Shown here piece after piece: positions 10,909-22,442 of a stretch of DNA of 64,000 nucleotides. The stretch lies in the NCBI GenBank assembly GCA_963576735.1, contig OY755184.1, positions 7,068,001-7,132,000 of the forward strand, in the 5' to 3' direction. Every line of letters begins with the position of its first letter. Position 1 is the stretch's first letter. The notes under the pieces are model-generated. The model searched no databases and had not been told where the DNA came from. It saw nothing but the letters and a program-made list of their open reading frames with translations. The translations under genes were made by a program, and so were the position numbers. Origin of the DNA: Bedellia somnulentella. Lineage: Eukaryota; Arthropoda; Insecta; Lepidoptera; Bedelliidae.

Positions 10909-11289
10909 TTCATTTACTCAATTATTATATAACAGCAGAAGTACATTTATTATTTTCTTTTTAAAATTTTACTACTATTTAATATTTTGGGAAAATTTCG
11001 ACTAGATTAAATGGTGAAAAGAGGATTTACAAACAGACAGAAAAGTATTATGAAATGAGGTTCTGCTTTTACATTTATGTTTCTGGAGCTATTTATTTGC
11101 TGTACACAAATAATATCATGGTTAAGCGAAATTTAAATACATAAATAAATACGTTTAAGTTATTATTGTATTTGTAGATATTATTAATTGATATGTGTAA
11201 GACTGAATATACTAATATAATATAATATAATATTTCATTATATTAACATCAAAACAAGCTAAGCCTACTTACAACCCTTCTCTAAATCA

Positions 11290-11400
11290 GATCTCGAAAC
11301 TCCTCAGCCACATTTGGAAGTTGATAGAGAACAAGATGATAGAAACAAAGTGTCGTTAGTGATGGATCTCCAAATGCATCCCGCAATATTTTTTTACTTA
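11290..11400 (-). repeat. Family A SINE, degenerate
   Basis: Plus-strand CTCCTCAGCCACATTTGGAA, then GATGATAGAAACAAAG and GTGATGGATCTCCAAATGCA, corresponds to the middle of family A in reverse. Confidence 0.5.
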
Positions 11401-11751
11401 TAATAAAAAGAAAATGATGGCCAGGTGGCAGTAAATTAAGTTTACGGAACGTTATGTGACGAATAGTGCTATTAAATAGCTATTAAACATACATCAAGGT
11501 ATAGAGTGGTGATTAATGTTTTATCGTTGACGCTATGCTTTTTATGAGGAAATCAATTTTGTATGTGACTTGCTTTTTCGAGTATTGATTAGTTTATAGT
11601 TGGGTTTTATTGCCCTGAGGTTTTACACCGAATCTTTATCGTTTTGAAGTCATTCATAAGAACGTTGGATATCATAGTTTTTATTATTTGATGATCATTT
11701 ATTAAATTAATCATGTTTTTTACTGCATTCGACAATAGATAAAAAAATAGC

Positions 11752-11993
11752 CGTGTAGTGCCGGCTTAGAATGTCGCTACCCCTTTCTACCCACGGGTGT
11801 CGTAAGAGGCGTCTAAAGGTATCGGGGCTTTTTATTGGATTTTTGGGCGATGCGGTTGGAGACCCATCACCAAAAACCTTTATTTTACCGCCTTTTCCCC
11901 ACTCAACTTCCAAAAGTGGCTGAGGAATTTATAATTCCTTGGCTCTGGCTACCCCTTCTAGAGAATTATAGCCGTGAGTATATGTATGTTTGT
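11752..11993 (+). mobile_element. Family A SINE, full length
   Basis: Complete copy from GTGTAGTGCCGGCTTAGAAT to CCGTGAGTATATGTATG. With the copies near 20.6, 57.4 and 62.0 kb it forms a subfamily with GTGTCGTAAGAGGCG and TTTTTATTGGATTTTTGGGC, in contrast to the GTGTACGTAAGAGGCG subfamily. Confidence 0.9.
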
Positions 11994-12147
11994 ATAAAAA
12001 AATATTTATTTTAGCTTTCATGGAATGAAAATATGAAAAGAGGTAGTTGGAAACGTTATATGTATAGAATTTGAGCGGTAAAATTCGTTACCATTCGCCT
12101 TCAATACTCTCTTTCTTGCACAAAAATCTAAGTATGCTGCAAAGTAT

Positions 12148-12222
12148 ACATACATACATACTTACATAAATCATGCCATTAATTCCCATTGAAGTAGGCA
12201 GAGACTATCGATTGCCAAAGTA
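12148..12222 (-). repeat. Family C LINE 3' end fragment
   Basis: Plus-strand CATACATACATACTTACATA, then CCATTGAAGTAGGCAGAGAC and TATCGATTGCC, is the reverse of the C tail. Confidence 0.7.
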
Positions 12223-12380
12223 TATTACTAAAAAGCTTGCAAATAAAAATCTGACATTGCAAGTCCACATTTTATCTCAATTAATTATCAAACCATTCAT
12301 GCTAACTGCTATTGATTGTCATTAAATGGTTATTTCTGTCATCTGCAAATAATAATCTTTTAGATTCCAATTATAATCAT

Positions 12381-12627
12381 AAACATAAACATAAACGTTC
12401 ACGCCGAATATCCCCGAAGGGGTTGGCAGAGGTACTTCTGAACATCACGTGACTTTGTCACCTGGTGTTCAGAGTACCCACGTTTTGCATGGACAGTGTA
12501 CTCACGTGATAGGGGGCAGGCCTATCACCGTTTTGTACGAATACACTGTCACATGACTAAGTACAACTCAGCCATGTGGGTTTCCTCACGATGTTTTCCC
12601 TCAGCGTTAGCAACCATGATAAATTAT
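12381..12627 (-). mobile_element. Family B SINE, 5'-truncated
   Basis: Plus strand reads AACGTTCACGCCGAATATCC, CCGAAGGGGTTGGCAGAGGT, CACCTGGTGTTCAGAG and CCATGTGGGTTTCCTCACGA, the reverse of B. It ends within the AACCATGATAAATTA block, so the tRNA-like head is missing. Confidence 0.85.
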
Positions 12628-12781
12628 ATAATCCAATTATAAAATCCTATATAATAGACCAAAAATTTCTTCTTGGTTCATAAAATTCATAAAATAACAA
12701 ATACTATCAGACCTATTTAAACAATTAATATGGTTAAACCTTTATAAGGCAAAATTAAGAGCAAAAATTTATTGCGTTGTT

Positions 12782-12910
12782 TAACCTTTATTTTACCATC
12801 TTTTTTTCCCACTCAACTTTCCAAAAGTGGCTGAGGTAGTTATAATTCCTTAGCTCTGGCTACCCCTTCTAGGGATATATAGCCGTAAGTATATGTATGT
12901 ATGTATGTAT
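12782..12910 (+). repeat. Family A SINE, 5'-truncated
   Basis: Begins at ACCTTTATTTTACCATC and runs to CCGTAAGTATATGTATG followed by TATG repeats, so only the 3' half is present. Confidence 0.8.
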
Positions 12911-13695
12911 TATAAATTATAGGTCGGTAAAATTAAAACTTATAAAAGCTTTTTGTAAATTATGAAAAAAAGAGTGCACGCTCGAAAAGGTGACAAGTTT
13001 CTAGAGCAAAACCGTGGAACAACCTATATCGAAAACTCCTAGCTTTTTTTGTCTATTCCTTGTATGACATTAACACATAAACCCATCGTTTATTAACCGA
13101 CATCGCATAAACAATTTTATTATCCGATTGAATGTTAATTTTATTTCAAAATTTCGCATTTCCTCAATTAAATAAAAAAATTGAGAACGTTCGTTAAGTT
13201 CGGTTTTTATAGAATTTACCTTTTAAATAATATGTTACATTTTGCCAATTCTTTAGTTCAAATAATATCTCATATCAGTAACGAAAAAAACCCAACAAAC
13301 ACTAATATTGATGTGCATATCAATTCAACATATGCAGTAAATAATAAAAGGGTCTCGCATATTTCCGTGAACATGAAAGCGTATTTTGAATGCGTCACCC
13401 AATATCACGGTTGCACGCTACTAGATGACACTAGATCTGCATGGCTCAATGGGCACAATACAACTATGTATTGTCGTGTACTGTACTCGGCAGACTCGCC
13501 AACAAATGTCAGGATGGCCGCGGATCGAAATTCAAATTGAAAATCGACGTGAGCTCGAATGGCCGCATTTTTAAATCGAATATCTGGGTACTTGGCGATT
13601 GTAAATAAAGTGAGTTGACTTTTTAACGATAGGTTTTGTACGAAAATGCTTTTAATAATTATTGGTGCATTTAGTGTAAAAGGCAATTGTATATA

Positions 13696-14298
13696 TGTCG
13701 TGGCCATATCGTAGATTTGAACACATCGTGAAATGATCGATCATTTCATGAAATAGTCGTATTTCATGAAATGTTCAACTGTTTATTGGCCACATCGTGA
13801 TGTGGTTTGGGCAGATCAATGATAAGAAATCGTTTCTCGATATGGCCAACTAAAGGCGTGGCCTCTTCATGATTGATTATTAGGTCATATCGTAAAGTAG
13901 TTACATTAATTAGAGGTAGAGGCGCTGAAAACGCTTTGTTTATGTGTGAAGATGGCGGTCGCTGTCATCAAAGTGTTATTTCTCGCAGTAAAAAAGTTAA
14001 TGATTCGTTATTAACCGAGGAAGAAAGTGATAACAAAAGAGTTTTCGACGAAAAGTTTATCGAATACTTTGCAAATTAGGAAAAAACTGAGCAGTATGTT
14101 AATTAACCGTAAAGTTTGGATCGCATTTCACAGGTTACTCTATTTCTACGATCTGGCCAAGTGTGGACGACAAAATTGTGAAACGTTGACGATTTTATGA
14201 TCTGGTCAAATTAAGTTGGCCATATCATGAAATGTGACCATTTCATGAAATGATCGATCATTTCACGATGTGTTCGAATCTACGATATGGCCACGACA
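13696..14298. mobile_element. TIR DNA transposon, copy 2 (4-bp TSD TATA)
   Basis: Same ends as the 5104-5970 element (TGTCGTGGCC...GGCCACGACA), flanked by TATA at 13692-13695 and 14299-14302. It lacks the nested retroposon and so shows the empty site. The internal open frame has a 2-nt insertion after its ATG and a TAG at the AATTAG position, so it cannot make the copy-1 peptide. It is presumably non-autonomous. Confidence 0.88.
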
Positions 14299-14317
14299 TA
14301 TAATAATATAATGTACA

Positions 14318-14485
14318 TAGGTTTATATCCTAAAAAGAGCATGAGAATAAGAATTCCTAAGCCACGTATGGAAGTTAAATGAAGAAAGATTCATTAACAA
14401 AATAAAAATTTAAAACAAATGAAGGTTTGTGATGGACCTCAAACTACATCGCCTAACATCACCTAAAAGCCTCAAATAACTGTCA
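14318..14485 (-). repeat. Family A SINE, degenerate
   Basis: Plus-strand AATTCCTAAGCCACGTATGG, GATGGACCTCAAACTACATC and CACCTAAAAGCCTCAAATA follow the reverse order of family A with many substitutions. Confidence 0.6.
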
Positions 14486-14648
14486 CCTGTTTAAACACTC
14501 AGGAGAAAAAATGCCTTAGATAAAGTGCTAAGCTGATACAAAATAGAAAATGTGGAAACATTAAAAGCTAAATTTGAATGTATAAAAAGCAAATAAGTTC
14601 GCTTGTCATTATGTGTATGTATATTTAGTAATGAAATTTTATTTAAAC

Positions 14649-15013
14649 GACGTGATAGCTCAATGGGTAGAACTCTGGTTAACGTGCAAGCTACTAGTGT
14701 TCAATTCCCGGGTCAGGCCTACACTAATTTGTCTTTTCTAAAGACTTATGTGTGGTTAATTTATCATGGTTGTTAACGGTGAGTGAAAACATCGTGAAGA
14801 AACCCACATGGCTGAGTTGTACTTAGTCATGTGACGGTGTATTCGTACAAAACGGCGATAAGCCTGCCCCCTATCACGTGAGTACACTGTTCATGCAAAA
14901 CGTGGGTACTCTGAACACCAGGTGACAAAGACACACGATGTTCGGAAGTAGAAGTACCTCTGCTAACCCCTTGGGGGATATTCGGCGTGAACATTTATGT
15001 TATGTTATGTTAA
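14649..15013 (+). mobile_element. Family B SINE, full length
   Basis: A box GTGATAGCTCAATGGGTAGA and a decayed B box (GTGTTCAATTCCC) lead into the full B body. It ends TTCGGCGTGAACATTTATGT with ATGTT repeats. Confidence 0.9.
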
Positions 15014-15176
15014 AATTTTACATGATATAATGTTTTAAACAAAGAATTTAATAGTAAAAACTCTTACTAATATCTAAATATTGCATATTTCTTGTTGAAT
15101 TAGTATTAGAAAAAGTAATTTAGAATAGTTTTAATCTGAAATATACTAAAAAATTATTTCCGTTTTTAATAACTGG

Positions 15177-15608
15177 GTGAAGTGTTATCGCGTTATATTC
15201 TTCACAATCCTTTTAAAATCCATGAACAAATTCCACAATAATAGACTTCAGCATCGAATAATAAAATCAAATTGGAAAATTATCACATTCAATTCGTTAC
15301 TGTCCTACAGTAATATTATTATGGGCCTAAAGCCATTCGTTTTGCAATTAAACGTACAAAATGGTTCGGCGCCCATTGAGATTTGCATACAGATGTATTA
15401 TTTTAGCGTGCACGGGTTAATGCGAACGCGAGAGATAAAAAAGCTTGATAAAATGTGGTTTCAAATGACCTCTAGAACATATTTCTCGTTTGTCAAATTT
15501 GCATGTTACGGCACTGCCGCGAGGGTTAGCAAACGATTTTTATTTGCAAGCTGTTTGGTCATTTACTTTGGATTAGACTTAGAACGTAGTTGCCGTGAAA
15601 AGAAGTAG
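15177..15608 (+). other. Unique, more balanced-composition block
   Basis: A 143-codon frame crosses this block, but it has no ATG at its first codon and no recognisable domain, so I do not call a gene. The composition is less AT-run-rich than its surroundings, and two ATTTGCAT octamer-like sites (near 15,383 and 15,498) and a TTTGCAATTAAAC block are present. A cis-regulatory element of a nearby or enclosing gene is possible. Confidence 0.25.
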
Positions 15609-15729
15609 TAAAATATTTCGCTAGGATTAGAAAATAAAACTTGGAAACCTCGATCACAATAATTTATTTGTTATATGATCATTTCATAATGAAAACAAAT
15701 TTTTGATGTGATTTAAATGATGCAGTATA

Positions 15730-15812
15730 ATGAAGTATAATATATACAATTATATATATAATTATATATAATTATATAATTATAATATAATTATACATAT
15801 AATTATAACACT
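15730..15812. repeat. AT-rich simple repeat
   Basis: Run of AATTATATA-type units that can fold back on itself. Confidence 0.8.
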
Positions 15813-16031
15813 CTTTTTTAATAAATGCACATAATCATAAAAGAACAGCCTTTGAATAGAAAGATCTCTCTCACATAAAAAGATCAATTAATAATAAAAA
15901 TGTTAGGCAGATGTCTAAAAACATGATAAAACAAATAAATGATTATTTTCTCCCAATGCAATGGCTAAATGGGTTCAAATTGATTTCTTGATTTAATTAA
16001 ATAGTGAGGTAATCATTTTAATAATAATAAA

Positions 16032-16390
16032 AACCGTGATAGCTCAGCTTCATGCATAAGAATTTACTTCCGTCATACAGACAGACAAGAGAGACGTGGG
16101 TTTAAATCCTGGGTCGGGCTTACTCCAATTTGTGTTTTCTAAAGACATATGGGTGGTTACTTTATCATGGTTGTTAACGGTGAGGATAAATATCGGGCTT
16201 TCCACATGGCTGAGTTGTACTTAGTCATGTGACAGTGTTTTCGTACAAAACGGCGATAGGCCTGCCCTTCACATGAGTACACTGTACAAGCAAAACGTGG
16301 GTACTCTAATGATAAAAGTACCTCACTCCTCCACCTAGTACCTCCGCTAACCTCTTCGGGGATATACGGCGTGAATGTTTGAGTTTGAAT
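16032..16390 (+). mobile_element. Family B SINE, diverged
   Basis: The head is AACCGTGATAGCTCAGC with an inserted or rearranged stretch before GGGTTTAAATCCTGGGTCGG. The body and the 3' block CTAACCTCTTCGGGGATATA are intact enough to identify. It ends GGCGTGAATGTTTGAGTTTG. Confidence 0.82.
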
Positions 16391-17591
16391 GAACCATACT
16401 AATCAATAAAAATATATTTAAAAATATAACTATTCTACACTTATAGTAGTATTAATTATTGACAAGTAGCATTAAATATAATTTTCTCACTACTCATTAT
16501 TTATTAACATTGATAATTAAGCGCTAATTCATCTTTAAATGAAATCCTAAAACAAAATTCGTACTTCATCATGTATCTCAAAGTAAAACGCTTACTTACA
16601 TATTTTTCTCTGAAAATTAACTTTGTTCAGTAGTAAACACCGTGGCTTTTTTAATTTCATCTGGGCCACATGCTGTGAATTGCTTTTTTTAAAGCTCCCT
16701 TGTTTACTCAATAATTAAAGTCGGTAGGTGGTCTTTATGAGTTTACCGCGTATTTGGGTTTATAACGTTTTATAACAACAAGATGAAGACAATATTTGGC
16801 AATATTGATTTAAAAGCTAATAAACTAAAAGTATTGCTATTAGTTTGTTTGGATTTTAGCTAGTTATATTATTGTGGAGTCGAAACTATCTTTTCTGTGT
16901 TTTATAATTACATATCTTGATAAATCTCCTAATTCAGAAATTTCTATTGCCCCATCTAAGAATATCGTTGATATGTGCTTTATAGTTTACCGGCACTTAA
17001 CGTTTTCTCAATGATTAAAGCATTATTTTTTATTCCCCATTATAAGGTCAAAGGGTTTAGCTGAAATTCAGTTTGAGCAGCCTAGAGTTGTTGGTGTTTT
17101 CGTATGTATTTCTAGTGGGCATCGTAATACTTTATGTGATGCTTCTATTGTCAGAATAATTAAATAAACAAATTTGCTGTCTGCCCAATCCTATCCAGTA
17201 ATTCGATTTGTCATGCTTCGTATAGCCATTATAACGTATTTCTATATAAAATATCCTCAAAACTCTTATAAATCCGATGCATGTTTCAGTTAACACTAAA
17301 ATTATAAATCATACAATAACCGCGAGCAAGAGTGGGCAAACTTTTCCATCGCAATGGTCATAGTTGTGGTTTATGTTGTCAATAAACTATTTCGAAACTT
17401 TGGCCATAACTGTTTATGATCATATATTGCAGCACCGAAACGAGAATGTGCTTTTTTTAAATAACTATACGCTTTTAGTGGTTTAATGCAGTTAAGCCTT
17501 TTGTTCCGTATGAGATATTGACAAAATAATCACGATCCTAGGAAGGATCGAGGGAGTGTAAATTTAAAATTCGATCCATAAACAGAACGGG
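16391..17591. other. Unique AT-rich sequence, no gene seen
   Basis: Neither strand holds a gene-like frame or recognisable repeat. Confidence 0.45.
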
Positions 17592-17779
17592 TATAGATCT
17601 TGCAATCTACGAGCGCACGTCGTCTTTATTTGTACTTGTAATCGTGAATACTCCTCATCTTTGTTAGTGTACGTATAACCGTACTTCTTAAACAATTATA
17701 CGCACACTAACAAAGATTTATATTTACAATTACAAGTACAAATAATGGCGACGAGCGCTCGTAGATTGCAAGATCTATA
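17592..17779. mobile_element. Fold-back MITE, 188 bp
   Basis: Starts TATAGATCTTGCAATCTACG and ends with its reverse complement. The arms pair over most of their length (including TTTGTTAGTGT against ACACTAACAAA). If the outer TA is a target duplication the element is TAGATCTTGC...GCAAGATCTA, consistent with a Tc1/mariner-type MITE, but this is inference. Confidence 0.78.
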
Positions 17780-19092
17780 ATAATAAGTCAGATTTTGTCA
17801 CGACAAGATTCTTTGATTGTTAAATAAATGTGAATAAAAAAATCAAATTTACATAGGATCCTCATCCTCAATGTGAAAACCTAACTTCACAACATATGAA
17901 ATAAATCCCATTGAAACAGACATAAATTGACTACAAGCTACTAAACCAAACAAACTTACATAAAATAACTCTTCTCTCGAGAACACAGTGACCTACAACA
18001 AAGGAAAGCCGAGCTACGACATAAAGCTTTCTCAAACATAATAAAATATGCAAAAATTGTCGCGAGATATATATGTTCGTGGCCAATACATTATTGATCA
18101 ACTGACCGCACTGCCACCCTTACATCGAGTGGGAGTTACTACTGCGACCCTCACACACTTTGTTATTCTTTCTAACATACATTGATAAAAGGCAAACATA
18201 TAAAATTATTTTTATCTTCAGCGGGAATAGAATGAAAACAAATGTTTCTTATTGCTAGATACGACCTTTTTCAAAATGAAAATATTATCTTTCAATATCA
18301 TGAACTTTGTTTTATTCTGTAGTCCGCTAATCTTTGAGATGTCGATTTATAAATTGTTGAAAACAAAAAGTGTTAAAAAAATATTTTTTCTGTTACCAAA
18401 TATCTAACAAACATAAACACAAACAAATAAACTAGAAGCTCCTTAAAAACTCACCAACACTCCACATTTCTGGAATCCTTTCACATGATGAATTGCAATG
18501 AATCGTGAATGAATCCTTTTAAAAGTTAATCCAAATGCTCTCAAACTATTCCCGAAGTTGGAACCGCCCAAATAGGTTTCCCCTGCCCTCTGTAATCAAA
18601 AGAGTAATCAAACGGCTCGTATTAGGGAGTGGATGCGAATCAAAAGTTTATTTTAGACTTTAAACGCATGAATGTATAATGTGCATTGCAGAAGAATGAC
18701 ATGAGGGTTCCTATCGATTTTTTAATTACGCCGCGGGAGATTGATGGGGGACCGCTTCGGAGTGATGAATGGCCTTTGATAACCATAATTAATTGCAAAT
18801 TTTGTGACTGTGTGAGACATGTATTGCAAGTATCGTATAATGCATTTTAAATAAACGTTACGCAAGTTGCTGTTAGGTCTTTTAAGCCTTTAAATAGAAA
18901 AGTGTTAAAGAAGCACTTCACATGTATTTGAATATTTGAATCTCATAAATTTTTTGATATGTGTATGGTTTAGCTACCGATTTGTAGTCATAAAAACACT
19001 CTTGGTGAAATATTTATTATATCACATAAATTAAAATTAATATATTAATATATATATTATAATAATATAGATAATATTATTTTAAAAAGTTG
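17780..19092. other. Unique AT-rich sequence, no gene seen
   Basis: A GC-richer patch at about 18,600-18,800 with ATAATTAATTGC is the only distinctive part. No coding frame was found. Confidence 0.4.
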
Positions 19093-19246
19093 CGGGGGAA
19101 AAGATGGTGAAATAAAAGTTGTTGGTGATGGGTCTCCAACCGGATCGCCCAAAATCCCTTAAAAGCCCCAATACCGTTAGTCGCCTCTTACGTACACCCA
19201 CCAGAAGAAATGGGGTAGTGCTATTCTAAGCCGACACTACACAGCA
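19093..19246 (-). mobile_element. Family A SINE, inverted 5' half
   Basis: The minus strand reads the A head (GCTGTGTAGTGTCGGCTTAG) through CCATCTTTTCCCCC, about the first 150 nt. It directly abuts the + strand 3' half at 19247, so the two halves look like one insertion with a 5' inversion. Confidence 0.85.
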
Positions 19247-19350
19247 AACCATCTTTTCCCCACGCAACTTCCAAAAGTGGCTGAGTAATTTCTAATTCCT
19301 TAGCTCTGGCTACCCCTTATAGGGATTTATAGGCGTGAGTATATGTATGT
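19247..19350 (+). mobile_element. Family A SINE, 3' half of the same insertion
   Basis: Starts AAACCATCTTTTCCCCACGC and runs to GGCGTGAGTATATGTATG. The CCATCTTTTCCCC motif occurs in both halves, a short duplication at the inversion point. Confidence 0.85.
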
Positions 19351-20560
19351 ATTATTTTAAAAAACGCCTTTTTCCGTTTTGTTTCGGTTCGCTCTGCTTG
19401 CTTCTGGGTTTGAATATGTCCAACCCTAATCTAACCTACTTCTTTTCAAATTGATATTTAAATACGAGTATCCTATGAAAGCTCCTAAAATGCAACAATG
19501 AAGATATTCAATCATTAGTATTAACGAATGTATGAAAGTGGAGTGTATAGTTTTTTATGAAAAATTCATAATTTTATTTAACTGATGCGAGATATATTTT
19601 TGGTATATGATGGTTTCCGATATAACTATCTTGCTCTTTTATTTTTTTACAAGAAACAAACAGACGTACTAGCACCTATAAGTATTCAAGAATAATATTC
19701 ACAAGTTTCTCTATTATAAATTTGCTAAACCACTACAACAGTAGGTAAAAGTGTGCGTACTAATATTCAAATACGAACACACTGCAATAGCCTAACGTAC
19801 ATAAAAAATAATTATAAAACTGCTGAGGTCATATTGAGTGTTCCACTGAACTGTACACATGAGAGACATAGAGTAATGGTGGATCTTAGCTGATTGGTTA
19901 GAGTGTACCCCAAAAATGCAGTGTTGAAACAAGAAATGTGTTTAATTTCGCAAAACAATCAAAGTTTTCCTCATGAAAAAATGTAATTTCCAATGACGTC
20001 AGCAATTTTACAAGCATGCGGCAAGTTAAAATGTTTGCTGAGCAAATTTGCAAAAAGCTATGAGCATAAAATTTACTTAAAATATCCCAGCAAAAGCCTT
20101 TTAGCTAACAACAAACACTTGTAATTCAAAAAATGTTTAATGTAAACTTCTTTTCCTTTGGCAACCTACAGGGAATACCCGCTACGGCTTTGAAGGCTCA
20201 AGAGAACATTATCTGTGTCAATATACTGCGATGAGGATGTCGTTTTAAGATATCATTTTGGTTTATCACTAGAAAGGGGACACTAGGGAACTATTTTTTG
20301 TCTTAATAGTAGAATTTTCTTGATATTCGTTCACTTACTCATAAATATTATACTTATTGGCGAATAACCCATTTTTTTGTGAAACATTATGTGATTATCT
20401 TATTTATAAAACTATAATGACTTATTTCTTAATATTAAGTTAACTCTGAATGCTATAAGCTGTTTAAATAACCTCGAACGTAAACGAAAAATCACAAGTA
20501 TTATGTTTCAGACTTTACTTGATTGTTAATTCGTTATTTCAGTATACTTTTTTTCTCAGT
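19351..20560. other. Unique AT-rich sequence, no gene seen
   Basis: Contains a perfect TGACGTCA palindrome at 19994-20001 but no gene-like frame. Confidence 0.4.
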
Positions 20561-20798
20561 GTGTAGTGCCGGCTTAGAATGTGACTACCCCTTTGTGCCC
20601 ACGGGTGTCGTAACAGGCGACTAAGGGAATTGGGGCTTTTTAATGGATTTTTGGGCGATGCGGTTGGAGACCCATCACCAACAACCTTTATTAAACCATC
20701 CGTTCCCCACTTAACTTACAAAAGTGGCTTAGAAGTTTCTAATTCCTTAGTTCTGGCAACCCCTTCTAGGGATTTATAGCCGTGAGTATATGTATCTG
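20561..20798 (+). mobile_element. Family A SINE, full length
   Basis: Runs from GTGTAGTGCCGGCTTAGAAT to GCCGTGAGTATATGTAT. It has the GTGTCGTAACAGGCGACTAA variant of the second block. Confidence 0.88.
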
Positions 20799-21487
20799 AT
20801 TGCCCATTTCCTTACATTATCACTCATAGTTATTTTTCCAACTGAAATCTTGTTTGTTTTGCAAAACATAAGATGCAGAGTTACTTTACTTAGCACAGGT
20901 TCATTTACCTCCTTTATATTCGTTTATTTTCGTTATTGATTAAATACTTTTTGAAAGGTACCTTCACTTTGTGTACAAGCATTTTAAATTGATTTACTTC
21001 GACATGTAAACCCGTACTCCAATAAGCCGTCTTTTTTATTGGCAAATTTTCCATTGTTTGATATTGATAGCACCAAACAGTGCAGGCCACTCTTGCACAA
21101 TTTAATTATTCCAATAACTGTAGTGAAACTATTTGAACATGTTAAAATGGGTTCAAAAATATAAACTGCTTTGAACAACATGACATGCAGATAAAAAAGA
21201 AATAATCTATTATTTTTTTTCATTCACATTGTAAATTATTCAGACAGTAAATTAAAATAATGTTGCAAGACGGTTATGGATCCATTACTTTGAGTGCATA
21301 TCAAATATTAATTACATGCTACGAATCTTATCCTCGATCACAACAACGACTATTTTCATGTTAATCTACATAAATCATCTGCATAGCTAGTACGAATGAT
21401 CTTTTAACAATTATAAAACAGCCCTCTGTTACGCCCTTACTAAAATAGCGCTCGTGCTGTTCTTAATCCTATTACTTGCTTACCTTA
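20799..21487. other. Unique AT-rich sequence, no gene seen
   Basis: Only short AT-biased frames are present, and no repeat was recognised. Confidence 0.4.
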
Positions 21488-21620
21488 TTATTTATGCTCA
21501 CGTCAATTATTCCCATTAGGGTAAGCCGAGACTATTGGTCGTCACCATGCGCGATCTTGACAAATGTCTCTCGCTTCCCTTACATTAATCATTCTTTTCA
21601 ACCGTACTTTTTTATTGTTT
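21488..21620 (-). repeat. Family C LINE 3' fragment, diverged
   Basis: Plus-strand GCTCACGTCAATTATTCCCA, then TTAGGGTAAGCCGAGACTAT, and ATCATTCTTTTCAACCGTAC follow the reverse C order. Confidence 0.65.
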
Positions 21621-22008
21621 TGACTATTATTGTGTCAGCACGTTTTTTTTTATTTTTTGTATCATACGAAACTTGTAACATTAAAATAAACAACGTATCC
21701 AGCAAACAAAAACCAACCAACTTTCAAAATAATAAAAAACATCAAAGTTCCAAAGCGTAACATTAAAAGCAATTGAAATATATAACTCCTACGTAGTGAT
21801 AGTGGAGTGCCATGTTTCCGCAAAGCCTAATCCGTGAGTAGTCCCTCTCTGCCAATTATCTACGTGAAGTACTGACCCAAACTAACCACATAACTGGGAA
21901 ACTTTGAATCTCTGCCATGAAACTAAAAGCAACATATTGTATTTTGTTTTACCTTGTTATAGAGCTTAGCGCTGTTATGTTTGATATAAAGATACATCTA
22001 TCATACAT

Positions 22009-22146
22009 ACGCCCGATTTGAATTTAGTATTCAAGCTGAGAACGACTTAAGTATCGTTTTGTCTCATTCAGTTGTTAAGATTATAATGCGACAGAACGAT
22101 ACTTAAGTTGTTCTCAGCTGTAATACTCAATTCAGAAATCGGTCGT
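22009..22146. mobile_element. Fold-back element, about 138 bp
   Basis: Left arm ACGCCCGATTTGAATTTAGT, with GAGAACGACTTAAGTATCGT further in, pairs with the right arm ACGATACTTAAGTTGTTCTC and its continuation to AAATCGGTCGT. Few mismatches and a short spacer suggest a small MITE. Confidence 0.72.
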
Positions 22147-22379
22147 TATTATTTAGACTGCTTATCCAATTTTGCAATTTTGATAAAATGAGGTTTATAG
22201 GGATTGATGAATGACTAAAAATATAGTATCATACCGACGAAATATTCTAGTTTTATAAATTTAATTAGAGCGCAGCTCCATTTACCACTTAGTTTGCGTT
22301 AAGTTTGTCCTTGAACTCCTCCTATCTAACCCTAATATTACTATCAGCTTACAGACTAAATGGAGAGTAATATATAAGA

Positions 22380-22442
22380 AGTTGACAGGGGACAAGATGG
22401 TAGAAATAAAGTATCTTTGGTGATGGGTCTCCAGTCCGATGC
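22380..22442 (-). repeat. Family A SINE fragment
   Basis: Plus-strand GTTGACAGGGGACAAGATGG, then GGTGATGGGTCTCCAGTCCG, is a short reverse piece of family A. Confidence 0.55.

Noticed and set aside
13181..13707. Overlapping frames of 119 (+) and 100 (-) codons
   Set aside because: They overlap on opposite strands, contain no motif, and the minus-strand one runs into the end of a DNA transposon.
15177..15608. 143-codon + strand frame as a gene
   Set aside because: It does not begin with ATG, has no recognisable domain, signal or splice partner, and its residue composition looks like chance.
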